DNA of 64,000 nucleotides from Colwellia psychrerythraea (GCF_000764185.1 NZ_JQEC01000004.1:1-64000); one strand, 5' to 3'. Positions 36,909 through 47,537 are shown, counted from the stretch's first letter. The notes: generated from the letters alone by a model not told the origin. Translations and numbers: made by a program.

Positions 36909-37985
36909 TTATTGACGAAAGGAATAGATGGCTACATTTCCCTTGGCACCCGCGCCTAAAAACAAACCTTGATTACTTGCTAAGGTATAAAAGCCGTGGT
37001 TATTTTTTTCTGCCGAAGTATTGGCTAAAATGCGCCAGCTTAGCCCACCATCAAAAGAAATGTCATTGCTGTTTTTTCCGGTAGTAATACATACCAGGCC
37101 TTCACAGCGCATTGCTGTTCTTAAACCGTGTTGGCCAGTATCAACAATAGCCCATTGATCGTTGTGAAAAGTTGCCATGTTAGCGTAGTTGCCAGCCCTT
37201 TGTTTATAATCACCACCGATAATAAAAACCTGCTGTAAATGATTAATCGCTAAGCTATAGCCTCCAGCTGTTGATGTCTCGTTATATAAGGGCACACTTT
37301 GTCGTTGCCATGTTTCACCAAAATCTTCACTGGTATAAATGGAGGCAGAGTCTCCTCCTGTGGCAAACCAAGCATCGCCATGTTCACCAACTATTATGCT
37401 ATTACCACTAGCCGCAAAGGCTGACTCATTAGTAAGTATTTTCGGAATGTTTTGGGCTTGAATACGTCGCCAGGTTTTACCGCCATCAATTGTTCTTTTA
37501 ATAACATAATAACCATCAACAGGATCGCCCAAAAGCAAACCATTATCTTTATCCCAAAAAGCGATGGCATCAAAAAAACCTTGTTCATCTTGATTTTCAT
37601 ATAACAATGACCAACTATTGCCGCCATTAATCGTTTTATAAAGCACCGAGTCTTTGCCACTGCCAATGCCCATAACAATAGCCGTATTAGCGTCAAATAA
37701 TTCAATATCTCTAAAGTCAGTGGTAAGCTCAATTGTTAAAGATTTATCCTGCCATGTTTTGCCGCCATTTTGACTGACAAACACCGAATTATTACTACCA
37801 GTTACCCAAAGTGAATCTTCTATTACCGCACTACCGCGAAATGAGGTTGTTTTGGGTAAATCCTGATATTGCCACTGTGGTAAATTGGCTATAGTGTCAG
37901 CAAAACTTACCGATGTGGTAAGCGTTATTGTGCAGGTAAGCGTGAATATCATACCTGTTAGTGCTAGCTTTATATTGTTAAACAT
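36909..37985 (-). CDS. Exported BNR/Ycf48-like beta-propeller protein
   Basis: A 358-residue protein with a signal peptide (cleavage near FAD, about residue 29) and at least five Asp-box (BNR) motifs of the S/T-x-D-x-G-x-T/S-W form: QNGGKTW, INGGNSW, IDGGKTW, EDFGETW and FDGGLSW, spread over residues 60-330. This fits a six- or seven-bladed propeller like Ycf48 or sialidase-fold proteins. No catalytic residues typical of sialidases are recognisable, so a binding or assembly role is more likely. Next to a second propeller-type gene at 38012 in the same direction, 26 bases apart, so the two are probably an operon. Confidence 0.82.
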   Translation of the reverse strand: MFNNIKLALTGMIFTLTCTITLTTSVSFADTIANLPQWQYQDLPKTTSFRGSAVIEDSLWVTGSNNSVFVSQNGGKTWQDKSLTIELTTDFRDIELFDANTAIVMGIGSGKDSVLYKTINGGNSWSLLYENQDEQGFFDAIAFWDKDNGLLLGDPVDGYYVIKRTIDGGKTWRRIQAQNIPKILTNESAFAASGNSIIVGEHGDAWFATGGDSASIYTSEDFGETWQRQSVPLYNETSTAGGYSLAINHLQQVFIIGGDYKQRAGNYANMATFHNDQWAIVDTGQHGLRTAMRCEGLVCITTGKNSNDISFDGGLSWRILANTSAEKNNHGFYTLASNQGLFLGAGAKGNVAIYSFRQ

Positions 37986-38011
37986 AGGTCATTCCATTCG
38001 CTATATGTTCG

Positions 38012-38938
38012 TTATATATTGGTAGTTGTAGGCTTTGTTATTACTCGCTCTTTAGTGACTTGGTCGAGCTTAATCATATAAGAATTTCTCCCTATGCCAA
38101 CGAACTCTTCATCGGTAAAGATGATGGTATTATCATCAGAAAAAGTTACTGCTTCTTTTTGAGTGACTATGCCTAAATCAATTTTATAGGCATCGCCTGA
38201 AAAAAAATTATCGTCTTGCCAGTTCTCAAATAACCATAATCGCTCTGAGTCTAATAATACTAGCTTTGTTCTGTCAGGACTTAACGCCGCAGAAGTTATC
38301 CAACAAAGTTTTGCATAGGTGGTACAGGTATTAAAATTACTAACAAAATCGGCTTGATAATTATCGGCATGGTCGCCAATTTTGTATAAATTAGTATCGC
38401 CATCAAAAGGCTCTGTACGGTTTTTTGAAAACAGGTATAAATGATTTTTGTAAAAAACAAAGGCTTCTAAATCAAAGTTTTTTTCTGAATCTTTTGGCGG
38501 GAAGTTTAACTGCTCAGGGAAGGTAAATTTAATTATTTCAGCCTGAGTTTCAGTGCCTTTTATATCGATGGGGTTTTCAATTTTATAAATGGTTAACCAT
38601 TTACGTATATTGTCATTGTTACCAAAGTCACCAATAAAAAAATGGCCAAAATCATCTTGAGTCATATCCTCCCAATCGAGATTTTGAGCATTGGTAATGG
38701 TGATTGTTTTGATCACTTTACCATCACTTTGTATTTGATGTACTTGCGCTAAATTACCGCCATCATTAATGCCCCAAAAGTTACCCGCTTTGTCAACTTC
38801 AATGCCAGAAATTTCTTTAAGTTTACTGTCTAAAGTGACTAATTTACTGCTATAAAGCTGATGAGTTGCAGTCAAAGTAAGTACTAACACCACTAGAGTA
38901 CATATGAGTGTTATTGCATAAACCGATTTTTTTATCAT
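38012..38938 (-). CDS. Exported beta-propeller protein of unknown function
   Basis: 308 residues from ATG 38938, chosen because GGAAAG lies just upstream; an earlier in-frame start (39022) would place a second hydrophobic leader before the obvious signal/anchor (MIKKSVYAITLICTL). The mature part begins LKEISGIEVDKAGNFWGIND, then shows repeated blades such as WEDMTQDDFGHFFIGDFGN, FDLEAFVFYKNHLYLFSKN and LSPDRTKLVLLDSERLWLF, like SdiA-regulated or phytase-like esterase propellers. No family assigned firmly. It is followed 26 bases later by the BNR propeller gene and probably shares its transcript. Confidence 0.7.
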   Translation of the reverse strand: MIKKSVYAITLICTLVVLVLTLTATHQLYSSKLVTLDSKLKEISGIEVDKAGNFWGINDGGNLAQVHQIQSDGKVIKTITITNAQNLDWEDMTQDDFGHFFIGDFGNNDNIRKWLTIYKIENPIDIKGTETQAEIIKFTFPEQLNFPPKDSEKNFDLEAFVFYKNHLYLFSKNRTEPFDGDTNLYKIGDHADNYQADFVSNFNTCTTYAKLCWITSAALSPDRTKLVLLDSERLWLFENWQDDNFFSGDAYKIDLGIVTQKEAVTFSDDNTIIFTDEEFVGIGRNSYMIKLDQVTKERVITKPTTTNI

Positions 38939-39094
38939 TAACTTTCCAAATAGAGTGATACTTTGACCAAGGAAAAATCTATAAAGACAAGCCAATATGG
39001 TGGGGTTAATTAACAACAGCAAAGTGATTGATTATTAACAGGCCATAGGCATGAATGTTTACTTAAATTCATATTATCGATTTACTGGCACGCT

Positions 39095-39134
39095 AAAATA
39101 GCACAGCTAGATTAATTTATGTGCTATTTTTTTT
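39095..39134. terminator. Terminator downstream of the M20 peptidase gene
   Basis: AAAATAGCAC (39095-39104) pairs perfectly with GTGCTATTTT (39121-39130), 16-base loop. T-runs follow on both strands (TTTTTTTT on plus, TTTT on minus); the only gene reading into it is the M20 peptidase on the minus strand. Confidence 0.75.
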
Positions 39135-39265
39135 GTTACTCTGGGTAGGGATATAATGGGTAATCATTTTTAGTGGCCATTTTATCAGATATGCCGGTTA
39201 GCAATCAAAGTGCACTCTGAAACATGCATCTTGAATGGTTACGGGTATAGGTATGTTAATTAAAC

Positions 39266-40774
39266 TTACTTTGCTAGTTCAATAAGTACAGCAGTGTACA
39301 TTTTCAGGTTTAATACAAACTGTTCTTTGGTAATAAATTCGTGTTCTGAATGCCCAGTGTACTCTGTTCCTGGCATTGAAGGGCCAAAGCTGACAGCATT
39401 AGGGAAAAGCCTTGAATTAGTGCCTCCCCCAATAGAGATAGGCTTAGCATCGATGATGCCAGTGTAAAATGAAAATACCTCGAGTAAGGTGTCAATTTGT
39501 GGCGCATTGGTTTGCACAAAGGGTTCGTTGATTTCATTGCTAACATTTAATAGTGTTATTTGGTTTTCATGTTGCCATTTATCCAATGTAGAGCTAATTT
39601 CATTTTTTAACTGCTGGCTAGTTTTTCCACTAGGTCTGCGAATATTGATATTTAGCTGCATTCCCTTAGGTGTAGTTTTAAGCACGGTTGGTTGTACTGA
39701 CATTGGTCCCATAAAATCATCGCTATAGGCGATATCACCAAATTTCTCACCATATAAGCCTGTACCTAGATGATCATTAAGAAAATTAACCAAGGCGCCG
39801 CTGGTATTATTTGGCCAATGATTGACTGATAATAAATCTGCTAGATGGGTAATGGCATTCACGCCATGTTCAGGCTTAGAAGAATGAGCTGATTTTCCTC
39901 GAGCGCTAATGCTTAAACGTTTACCCTGCCATTGGTAGTTATAACTCATACCAGTGTGGGACTTAGCGGCTCGTTTAATTTTTGTTAATAACCCTTGATT
40001 GGCATTTTCTATAGTTACTTGAGCATCTTCTGGAATTTGACTGCCAAAAAAGCCACCAGTAAATTCACTGATATAGGTTTTATTTGAGTTATAGCGTGTT
40101 TTTGGAAAAGTCATACTTATAGTGCCATAACCTTTCTCTGCTGTTACCACAGGGTATTCAGCATCAAGGGTTATGTTAACTTGTGGCAGTGAGTGTTGTT
40201 TGATGTGTTGGCGTAATGGCTCCCAATCGGACTCTTCCGCCATATATACATATAACTCAATACGTTTATTAAGCTTAATTTTTAAATCTTTAATAGATTT
40301 CATTGCATAAAGCGCGTTACTTATTGGTCCTTTATCATCCTCTGTTCCTCTACCAATCAGCTTTCCTGGCTCAGAAGTTTCATCAAGAATTAATGGCGAT
40401 TGTGCCCATTTATTTGCATTAAAAGGTTGGATGTCACCATGAGTGATCATACCTACACGCTGGTCGCTTTCGCCAAGTCCTATCACAATTACATAACCAT
40501 AATCGGTATAGTCAAAACCCAGTTGTTTGGCTTGTTTGGCAAGCTCGGCTTTAAATTGTTGGTGAATAGGGTTTTCGGTCGAGGCTAAGCCTGTTTTTGC
40601 AATGGTATTAAATGTCATTAATTGACGCAGACTTTCGGTCATTTCACTTTGGTAAGTTGCTTCAGCGTATTGTGCCGTCTTTTTAGCAATATCAGCTACA
40701 CCAGCAAATGTTTGCAAGGGCAAAAATAAAGCGACTGAGGTCAACAAGTAAGATAAATAGTTAGTTTTTTTCAC
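39266..40774 (-). CDS. Exported M20-family metallopeptidase (dipeptidase)
   Basis: A 502-residue periplasmic peptidase with signal peptide (about 1-24). Two-zinc ligands of the M20 family: His112 with Asp114 (MITHGDIQPF), the bridging Asp at 146-147 (GRGTEDDKGP), general-base Glu pair at 180-181 (YMAEESDWE), and the C-terminal His in EYTGHSEHEFI. An inserted dimerisation/lid domain lies at about 225-380. Closest in style to PepV/Xaa-His dipeptidases. It should release amino acids from dipeptides or small peptides in the periplasm. Terminator at 39095-39134. Confidence 0.9.
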   Translation of the reverse strand: MKKTNYLSYLLTSVALFLPLQTFAGVADIAKKTAQYAEATYQSEMTESLRQLMTFNTIAKTGLASTENPIHQQFKAELAKQAKQLGFDYTDYGYVIVIGLGESDQRVGMITHGDIQPFNANKWAQSPLILDETSEPGKLIGRGTEDDKGPISNALYAMKSIKDLKIKLNKRIELYVYMAEESDWEPLRQHIKQHSLPQVNITLDAEYPVVTAEKGYGTISMTFPKTRYNSNKTYISEFTGGFFGSQIPEDAQVTIENANQGLLTKIKRAAKSHTGMSYNYQWQGKRLSISARGKSAHSSKPEHGVNAITHLADLLSVNHWPNNTSGALVNFLNDHLGTGLYGEKFGDIAYSDDFMGPMSVQPTVLKTTPKGMQLNINIRRPSGKTSQQLKNEISSTLDKWQHENQITLLNVSNEINEPFVQTNAPQIDTLLEVFSFYTGIIDAKPISIGGGTNSRLFPNAVSFGPSMPGTEYTGHSEHEFITKEQFVLNLKMYTAVLIELAK

Positions 40775-40838
40775 AGAGATGTTCCTATAGCTTTATATGT
40801 TCATTTAGCGAGAAAGAATTTTTTATTTAGCATTATTA

Positions 40839-41000
40839 CTACTTTTGATAGATAGCTTTTGATAACCCTAGCTTATTTGAAATATTAGCAAGCCGCTGAT
40901 TGAATGTACTAACCGAGTTAGTTATATTTTCGCAGCAGTTATCTTGCTTTATGTTGTTCGACGCTTCTTTATTGCTTTTTATGGCTGATGTAACATTCAT
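40839..41000 (-). CDS. Possible small protein of 53 residues
   Basis: ATG at 41000 has AAGGGG 8 bases upstream and opens 53 codons (MNVTSAIKSNKEASNNIKQD..., ending SKLGLSKAIYQK). It is rich in Asn and Ser and has a Cys pair (CCENITNS). A longer version starting at 41063 lacks a ribosome-binding site. No family recognised. It lies 64 bases upstream of the M20 gene on the same strand and so could be a leader gene of that transcript; it may also be chance. Confidence 0.35.
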   Translation of the reverse strand: MNVTSAIKSNKEASNNIKQDNCCENITNSVSTFNQRLANISNKLGLSKAIYQK

Positions 41001-41229
41001 TTTATTTACCCCTTTATGTAACTTAACGCTATTGTGCCAAGATAAATTTAGCAGAACCAACAATAATAATTTAACTCGCCCATAAGTAAGGCTTATACAA
41101 GTTGCTGACAGGATATTTTCTGATATTGTAGAGTTAGAGCTTATTTAGCTTTAAGTAAGTTTGACAGTAAGCTCTAAAGTGAAGATTCACACAAATATTA
41201 TTATCATAATAAATCGCAGGAGAGTGAGG

Positions 41230-42174
41230 ATGGATAAAAGGTTAAAGCAGCTAAACAATTTAAGAAGTTTTGAAAGTGCAGCTCGTCATCAAAGTTATAG
41301 TAAAGCAGCAAAAGAATTGTTTGTCACACAAGCCGCTGTCAGCCAACAAATGAGGCAGCTTGAAGCTGCTATGGGCAGTCAGTTGTTTGTTCGTAACGGG
41401 AGAAAAATGCAATTAACCGAAAGTGGTGAAAAGCTTTATACGGCGACTCATAAAGCGTTCGATACATTGTTAAAAGGTTTTAATAGCATTCAAACTGAAG
41501 AGGTCGCTGGCACCTTAACCATCACTTCCACCCAAGCGTTTACCTCGTTATGGCTTATGCCTAGGTTGTATAAATTTTCTATTAAACATCCTGAAATTAA
41601 AATAAAGGTGGTTGCCTCAAATTGTATTGAAGATCTCCGTCAAGGTCATATAGATCTTGCCATTCGTTTTATAACAACAGGTGAAGTCGATACTAGTGAT
41701 GATATGGTTTATGAGTTTATCGCCGAAGACCATGTATACCCGGCCTGTTCGCCACAACTGGTCACTGAATATAATTTTAAAGAGCCAAGCGATGTTTTAA
41801 ATTGCTGGTTGGTGAGTTTAGAACATCAAGGCCCCATTAATTGGCCTGCTTGGTTTAAAAAGGCGGGTGTTGAAAATTATCAATGCCATAAAAAATGGAC
41901 TGAAGTCAGCTCTGGAGATATGGCATTAAGTGCAGTATTAAGTGGCCATGGTTTTACTTTAGCTTCACAAGCGTTATTTTCTCAATACGTAAACACTGGC
42001 CAATTGGTTATTCCTTTTAATATTAAACATCCAGTATCGTTTAAACGATATTTTGTTTTTGATCCTAATTCGGCGAAGAAAGCCCGCCTTGATGTCTTTA
42101 TTGCTTGGCTCAAAGAGGAAACCCAGCTCGATGATCAAAGTACCATGGAAGCTATAAGTCAGGCTAATTTATAA
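41230..42174 (+). CDS. LysR-family regulator, GcvA-like
   Basis: 314 residues from ATG 41230, selected because AGGAG lies 7 bases upstream; an in-frame TTG at 41161 would add 23 unlikely residues. HTH at about 10-65: LRSFESAARHQSYSKAAKEL and VTQAAVSQQMRQLEAAMGSQ, with the GcvA-type opening LKQLNNLRSFESAARH. The effector-binding domain spans about 90-300. GcvA-like regulators control glycine cleavage, beta-lactamase or many other genes, so the target is unknown; both neighbours are on separate units. Confidence 0.87.
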   Translation: MDKRLKQLNNLRSFESAARHQSYSKAAKELFVTQAAVSQQMRQLEAAMGSQLFVRNGRKMQLTESGEKLYTATHKAFDTLLKGFNSIQTEEVAGTLTITSTQAFTSLWLMPRLYKFSIKHPEIKIKVVASNCIEDLRQGHIDLAIRFITTGEVDTSDDMVYEFIAEDHVYPACSPQLVTEYNFKEPSDVLNCWLVSLEHQGPINWPAWFKKAGVENYQCHKKWTEVSSGDMALSAVLSGHGFTLASQALFSQYVNTGQLVIPFNIKHPVSFKRYFVFDPNSAKKARLDVFIAWLKEETQLDDQSTMEAISQANL

Positions 42175-42526
42175 GCTAGATTATAAAAAGACCGTATAAC
42201 TATGTATTGCGCAGCAACTAATAAGTGCTGAAATTACGCATCTTGAAAGTTTAAAATTTTGTAAATATAGCCAATTATTATGAGGAATACATTATCGTTA
42301 ATTACAATTATTGGCAAATAATTTTAAGATAAAAACCTAGCTGATTAAAAAAACATCACTTTATGGTGAAGATTATATTTTGTTCGCCTCGGTATTGCTG
42401 TATAATGCGCGACCTTATTATTTTGAGTCTTGTTGTTGATTACTGAGTTACTTCCCGCTTACGGAAAACAGTATTTTTAAACAATAAAACACTCAAAAAG
42501 CAGTTTGTAAAACTTAGGAATATCTT
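42175..42526. other. Intergenic region upstream of ybiT
   Basis: 352 bases with no gene. It contains the candidate ybiT promoter at 42378-42406 and otherwise nothing I can support. Confidence 0.5.
42378..42406 (+). promoter_or_regulatory. Candidate ybiT promoter
   Basis: A perfect TATAAT at 42401-42406 is followed by GCGCGACC, a GC-rich discriminator. The best -35 candidates (TTTTGT or TTGTTC, spacer 17 or 15) are weak. It lies about 120 bases before the start codon. Confidence 0.45.
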
Positions 42527-44131
42527 TTGATCACTACATCTAACATTACTATGCAATTTGGCGCTGAGCCGTTATTTGAAAACATTTCCGCTAAATTTGG
42601 CAACGGTCACCGCTACGGTTTGATTGGCGCAAATGGCTGTGGCAAGTCTACATTTATGAAAATACTTAGTGGTGAATTAACGCCAAGCTCTGGCAATATC
42701 TCGGTAAGTACGGGTAACAAAGTAAGTACCTTGGGCCAAGATCAGTTCGCCTTTGAAGAGTTCAATGTTATTGATACTGTAATCATGGGTGATATGCCGT
42801 TATGGAAAGTTAAACAAGAACGTGACGCTATTTACGCTCAAGAAGAAATGAGTGAAGCCGATGGTATGCGTGCTGGTGAATTAGAAAGTGAATTTGCTGA
42901 AATGGACGGTTACACCGCAGAAAGTCGTGCTGGTGAAATCTTATTAGAAGCAGGCATTGAGGAGTCTTTTCACTACGGTACTATGCAGCAAGTTGCACCA
43001 GGTTGGAAGTTACGTGTATTACTAGCACAAGCGCTTTTTGCTAACCCTGATATTTTGCTACTTGATGAGCCTACCAACAACTTGGATATTCATACCATCA
43101 GTTGGTTAGAAGGTGAATTGAACAAACGTAAATGTACTATGATCATCATTTCTCATGATAGACATTTCCTTAATTCAGTTTGTACTCATATGGCGGATAT
43201 TGATTACGGTGAATTACGTATTTATCCGGGTAACTATGAATTCTTCCTAGAGCAATCGGCTTTATTACGTGAACAGTTATTATCAGGTAATGTTAAAAAA
43301 GCTGAAGAAATTGCCGAGCTACAAGACTTTGTTAACCGTTTTGGCGCTAATGCTTCAAAAGCAAAACAAGCGAGTTCTCGTGCTAAGAAAATGGATAAAA
43401 TTAAACTTGATGATGTTAAGTCGTCGAGTCGTATCACACCAAAAATTGCCTTTGCGCCGGGTAAAAAAATGCATCGTCAAGCATTAGAACTTGAAAATCT
43501 AGGTCATGGTTTTGATGGCGAAGTATTATTTGAAAAAGGTGATTTATTGCTTAAAGCGGGCGATAAATTAGCTATTATCGGCGAAAATGGTGTTGGTAAA
43601 ACCACCTTGTTACGCTGTTTAATGAGTGAATTAGAGCAAACTGAAGGTGTGATTAAGTGGTCAGAAAATGCATCAGTGGGTTATTGTCCACAAGATAGCG
43701 GCTCATTTTTTGATAATGACTTAACACTAATGGATTGGATGTCACAATGGCGTAGACCTTGTCACAACGATTTAAGTGTTCGCGGCATGTTAGGACGTAT
43801 GTTATTTACTGATGATGATGCCAACAAAAAAGCGCGTAACTGCTCAGGTGGTGAAAAGAACCGCTTGTTATTTGGTCGCTTGATGATGGCTGATATCAAT
43901 GTTTTGATTATGGATGAGCCAACCAACCACATGGATATCGAAGCAATCGATGCCTTAAATAATGCGTTGAAAGATTTTGAAGGTACACTTATCTTTGTAA
44001 GTCATGACCGTGAGTTTGTTTCAAGCTTGGCAACACGTATTATCGATATTAAAGATAAAAGGTTAGTTAACTTCCAAGGTTCATTAGATGAATACCTTGC
44101 TAGTCAGTTAGCAGCACAGAAAGTTGCTTAA
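42527..44131 (+). CDS. ybiT: ABC-F family ATPase YbiT
   Basis: A 534-residue ribosome-associated ABC-F protein matching E. coli YbiT along its length. It has two ATP-binding cassettes: Walker [10 protein letters not shown] (about 34-42) with [16 protein letters not shown] and [11 protein letters not shown], and Walker [10 protein letters not shown] with signature [17 protein letters not shown] and [11 protein letters not shown]. The Arg/Lys-rich interdomain linker sits near 255-315. ABC-F proteins act on the ribosomal E site. The start is a TTG: AGGAA lies upstream, and the family begins exactly here (M[10 protein letters not shown]). A strong bidirectional terminator follows. Confidence 0.95.
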   Translation: MITTSNITMQFGAEPLFENISAKFGNGHRYGLIGANGCGKSTFMKILSGELTPSSGNISVSTGNKVSTLGQDQFAFEEFNVIDTVIMGDMPLWKVKQERDAIYAQEEMSEADGMRAGELESEFAEMDGYTAESRAGEILLEAGIEESFHYGTMQQVAPGWKLRVLLAQALFANPDILLLDEPTNNLDIHTISWLEGELNKRKCTMIIISHDRHFLNSVCTHMADIDYGELRIYPGNYEFFLEQSALLREQLLSGNVKKAEEIAELQDFVNRFGANASKAKQASSRAKKMDKIKLDDVKSSSRITPKIAFAPGKKMHRQALELENLGHGFDGEVLFEKGDLLLKAGDKLAIIGENGVGKTTLLRCLMSELEQTEGVIKWSENASVGYCPQDSGSFFDNDLTLMDWMSQWRRPCHNDLSVRGMLGRMLFTDDDANKKARNCSGGEKNRLLFGRLMMADINVLIMDEPTNHMDIEAIDALNNALKDFEGTLIFVSHDREFVSSLATRIIDIKDKRLVNFQGSLDEYLASQLAAQKVA

Positions 44132-44217
44132 CTAATATTAAAATATATTAGGCTAGGTAAATATGAGTAAAATATTAAACTCATATGATTTTTAGCTGTT
44201 ACAAACGTCTCGAAAAC

Positions 44218-44249
44218 AAAAAGAGTGAATTTATTTCACTCTTTTTTTT
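44218..44249. terminator. Bidirectional terminator between ybiT and a binding-protein gene
   Basis: AAAGAGTGAA (44220-44229) pairs with TTCACTCTTT (44235-44244), with T8 following on plus and T5 on the minus strand. A second, smaller hairpin (ATATGAGT with ACTCATAT) lies at 44161-44186. Confidence 0.88.
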
Positions 44250-44330
44250 GATCTCAATATTATTAATATGGAGATTTTTGTGCGCTACCACTGAACTGAA
44301 CTTTAAATTAGTGGTGATATTTCCTGAGCA

Positions 44331-45083
44331 TTAATACGCTTCGATAATCTTTTCTAAATTGCCTGTTTGATATAGTTTATCTAATGATTCTTCGAGGTGT
44401 CTTTGCAGCTCTTTGTCGAATTTAGGTGACATGGCTAAGTGCAAATCATAATTTTCGATGACTTTAGAAAAATTATGTAAATTATAATCTTTAGTGGCTA
44501 ACTCTTCTTTTTTGAGATTGTATTTAATACGGACATCCATTTCGACAAACCCCGCTTTATCTTTTAACCTATTAACCACTTTAAACGCTGATTTATAGTT
44601 TTTTACACTGATTGCTTTAATGCGCTTTTCAGCAATATGTTCTTCTAAACCAGGATAATTAAAACCGTGTAATAAGATAACTGTTTTACCAAATAAATCC
44701 TCGGCTGAATTAATATCAAAGTCTTGCTGGGTGGACGTTAATAATGAATGTTGAACATTAAATACCGGTAGTTTTGATAAGTTAGCCGATTGTACTCCCG
44801 GCCAGTTTGGCGAACCGAAAGTAATCCAGTTTTCAATATCGCCTTTCTCAAGCATGCTGATCATTCTATTAAATGGCAGGGTATGTATTTTTAGCTCGTA
44901 TTCAGGGCTAGAAAATATCTCTTTAACAATGTCGGTAATGATACCTGTATGGTGTTTTTTGTTTTGATGATTTTGAAATGGCTGAGCTTGGTCTTGAATT
45001 ACCATGTAATTTATTTCAGTGGCGGCTTTGCTGCTAGTCGCTATAAATAACAGTATCAATGAAGCAATTTTGAGTATATGCAT
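44331..45083 (-). CDS. Periplasmic type 2 amino-acid-binding-like protein (SBP 1)
   Basis: A 250-residue exported protein (signal peptide about 1-20) of the SBP_bac_3 type: TEINYMVIQDQAQPF near the start, HTGIITDIVKEIF (about 46-58), and the two-lobe arrangement to a C-terminal LDKLYQTGNLEKIIEAY typical of this family. There is no permease or ATPase gene. It is divergent from the hybrid kinase gene (156 bases), and a second similar protein lies on its other side, which suggests a sensory rather than transport role (inference). Confidence 0.82.
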   Translation of the reverse strand: MHILKIASLILLFIATSSKAATEINYMVIQDQAQPFQNHQNKKHHTGIITDIVKEIFSSPEYELKIHTLPFNRMISMLEKGDIENWITFGSPNWPGVQSANLSKLPVFNVQHSLLTSTQQDFDINSAEDLFGKTVILLHGFNYPGLEEHIAEKRIKAISVKNYKSAFKVVNRLKDKAGFVEMDVRIKYNLKKEELATKDYNLHNFSKVIENYDLHLAMSPKFDKELQRHLEESLDKLYQTGNLEKIIEAY

Positions 45084-45239
45084 TTCACTACCCTGTGAGT
45101 AAGTTAGAAGTTTATTTAAATCTAGTTATAGATTGTCAAATTTGCAAAAAAACTCGTTGTTTACTAGCCTAAAAGTAGTAACTTAAAAGGTTTTTTAAGT
45201 ATTTTTCGGTTTCTATTATGTAAAGGACAACATGCTAGA

Positions 45240-47537
45240 ATGAAGTTTAAAAATTCAATCGCTAAACAGCTACTAATATGGATCATGTTATCTAGCTCTT
45301 TATTGACCCTAATTATTACATCAATCCATTTATTTGTTGATTATAACAATGATATGTCGGCACTTGACGAACGCTTAATCCAGATTGAAACTAGCTACTT
45401 GCCAGCAATAAGCAACGCGCTTTGGGTGGAAGATGATGAACAAATAAACGTGCAAATTAAGGGTATCAAGAACTTACCAGATATAGCCTTAGTACAATTA
45501 ATTCGTGAAGGTGACATTGTTGTTGAAGAAGGTATAGATGATACTGAATATTCCCGGGTAGGTCGATGGCCGATAAGTTATCTTTATGAGGATCAGGCAA
45601 CGGTCTTGGGTGAACTATATGTGGTTAGTGACTTATACCCCGTTTATCGACGCTTAGCTGACAAAGTTTTACTGACACTAATCACTCAAGGCGCTAAAAC
45701 CTTTATTATTTCTTTTGCTATTTTATCCATTGTTTATCTTATTGTCGGTCGCCACTTAACCTTTTTGGCTAAGGCAATGTCGAAAAGTGCTAAGTCTGTT
45801 AAAAATCATCAGAATATCAAGTTGGAGGGTAAAGAAAATAAAGTTGATGATGAGCTGAATTACCTCGTTCGATCATATAATGATATGTGCCATATGCTAA
45901 AAAATTCCTTCGAAAAGTTAGAAGTCGAAAAAGAAAAAGCTGAAGAAGCTAACCGATTAAAAAGTGAATTTTTAGCGAATATTAGCCATGAGGTCAAAAC
46001 GCCGATGAACGGGGTTTATGGTATGACAATGTTGCTGTTGCGAACCCCACTTGATAAGAAACAATATGAATTTGCTAAAACAATTGAGAAAAGTGCCAAC
46101 CATATGCTGGATTTGCTTAACAGCATTTTAGACTTTTCTAAAATAGAAGCGGGTAGATTAGAAAAAGATGAGCATAACTTTGAGCTAAAGGAGTTTTTAA
46201 ATGATGTAGTGGTATTATTTAACCCTACTGCTGAAGAAAAAAAATTAAAACTTACCTTAGATATCGAAACCGAACTAGATCATTATGTTATTGGCGATTC
46301 AACCAAATTAAAACAAGTCTTAACAAACCTTATTAGTAACGCAATAAAGTTTACTCAAGAGGGCAGCATAAGCCTTAAAGCCACAGTTACCCAATCAACG
46401 GAGCAATATTACCAAGTAGAGTTTTCAGTAACAGATACGGGTATGGGAGTTGCTGAAGATAAAATTGAAAGTATTTTTGATAAGTTTAGTCAAGCTGAGA
46501 ATTCCACCACTCGAGTTTATGGCGGTACCGGTTTAGGTTTAGCTATATCTAATCGTTTGGTCGACTTTATGGGCGGAAATCTCATGGTCAAAAGCGAAGA
46601 GATGTTAGGCAGTTGTTTTTACTTTTCGTTGAAGCTTATCAAAGCTGAATCGACAGTAATGGTTCCAGCAGATGACTTGGGCTGTCTTTATAATAAGCGT
46701 GTCTTGGTGGTTGATGATCAACCCTTTAATACCCGATTATTATCAGAACTGTTAATCTCGTGGCAAATGAAAGTAGCTGTATTAAATGATCCTCTGTTAG
46801 TGGTTACCACCCTAAAAGAATTTGATAAAAAAAAGGAACATATTGATTTAGTATTTTTAGATAAGAGTATGCCAGAGCTTAGTGGTTATGGAGTATTTAA
46901 GCTCATCAAGCAAGATTCACTTAATAAAAACTTCAAAGTAATTATGACATCTGCCTATGCCAATGAAGCTGATATTAAGCATTGTCATGAATTGGGCATA
47001 GATGCTTTATTAGAAATTCCGGTGTCACCTGAAAAAATACATCAAACTATTTTAAAAGTAATGCTTAACAAGGAGGTCAAAGTTCAGCAAGAAAACTCAA
47101 CGGAAGTAGAGTGCCAATTGAAAAAGAAACAGCTGGCTATTTTAGTTGTTGATGATTCACAAATAAATCGTAAAGTGTGTACCAATATGGTTGAGGGAAT
47201 TGCCGGCACTGTAGTCACAGCTAATGATGGCAAACAAGCCGTCGAAGTCTGGCAGCGAGAGCGTTTTGATATTATTTTAATGGATTGTCACATGCCAATT
47301 ATGGATGGTATATCTGCGACCAAAGAAATACGTAAACTCGAAAAAGAGAGCCCAAGGCATACCATTATAATTGCTATTACTGCGAGTGACCTTGAGATTG
47401 AACGAAACAGATGCTTTGAGGCAGGCATGGATGGTTTCATCGCTAAACCTTATAGCCCAAATGATTTATGGCAAGCTATTCATGAGAGTCTAAATGCCAA
47501 AGCAGGGACTGCGGAGCAAAATAAAATAACCTTTTAA
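45240..47537 (+). CDS. Hybrid sensor histidine kinase with two receiver domains
   Basis: A 765-residue inner-membrane protein. Two transmembrane helices (about 8-30 and 150-175) bracket a periplasmic domain of about 120 residues with LGELYVVSDLYPVYRRL at its end. A coiled-coil region (about 210-240) leads to HisKA with His250 in NISHEVKTPMNGVYGM, then the ATP-binding domain (DTGMGV, GGTGLGLAI). Receiver 1 (about 488-610) has Asp541 in VFLDKSMPE but the conserved Lys is replaced (ALLEIPVSP). Receiver 2 (about 628-750) is complete: ILVVDDSQ, Asp682 in LMDCHMP and FIAKPYSP. No Hpt or DNA-binding output is adjacent. Confidence 0.92.
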   Translation: MKFKNSIAKQLLIWIMLSSSLLTLIITSIHLFVDYNNDMSALDERLIQIETSYLPAISNALWVEDDEQINVQIKGIKNLPDIALVQLIREGDIVVEEGIDDTEYSRVGRWPISYLYEDQATVLGELYVVSDLYPVYRRLADKVLLTLITQGAKTFIISFAILSIVYLIVGRHLTFLAKAMSKSAKSVKNHQNIKLEGKENKVDDELNYLVRSYNDMCHMLKNSFEKLEVEKEKAEEANRLKSEFLANISHEVKTPMNGVYGMTMLLLRTPLDKKQYEFAKTIEKSANHMLDLLNSILDFSKIEAGRLEKDEHNFELKEFLNDVVVLFNPTAEEKKLKLTLDIETELDHYVIGDSTKLKQVLTNLISNAIKFTQEGSISLKATVTQSTEQYYQVEFSVTDTGMGVAEDKIESIFDKFSQAENSTTRVYGGTGLGLAISNRLVDFMGGNLMVKSEEMLGSCFYFSLKLIKAESTVMVPADDLGCLYNKRVLVVDDQPFNTRLLSELLISWQMKVAVLNDPLLVVTTLKEFDKKKEHIDLVFLDKSMPELSGYGVFKLIKQDSLNKNFKVIMTSAYANEADIKHCHELGIDALLEIPVSPEKIHQTILKVMLNKEVKVQQENSTEVECQLKKKQLAILVVDDSQINRKVCTNMVEGIAGTVVTANDGKQAVEVWQRERFDIILMDCHMPIMDGISATKEIRKLEKESPRHTIIIAITASDLEIERNRCFEAGMDGFIAKPYSPNDLWQAIHESLNAKAGTAEQNKITF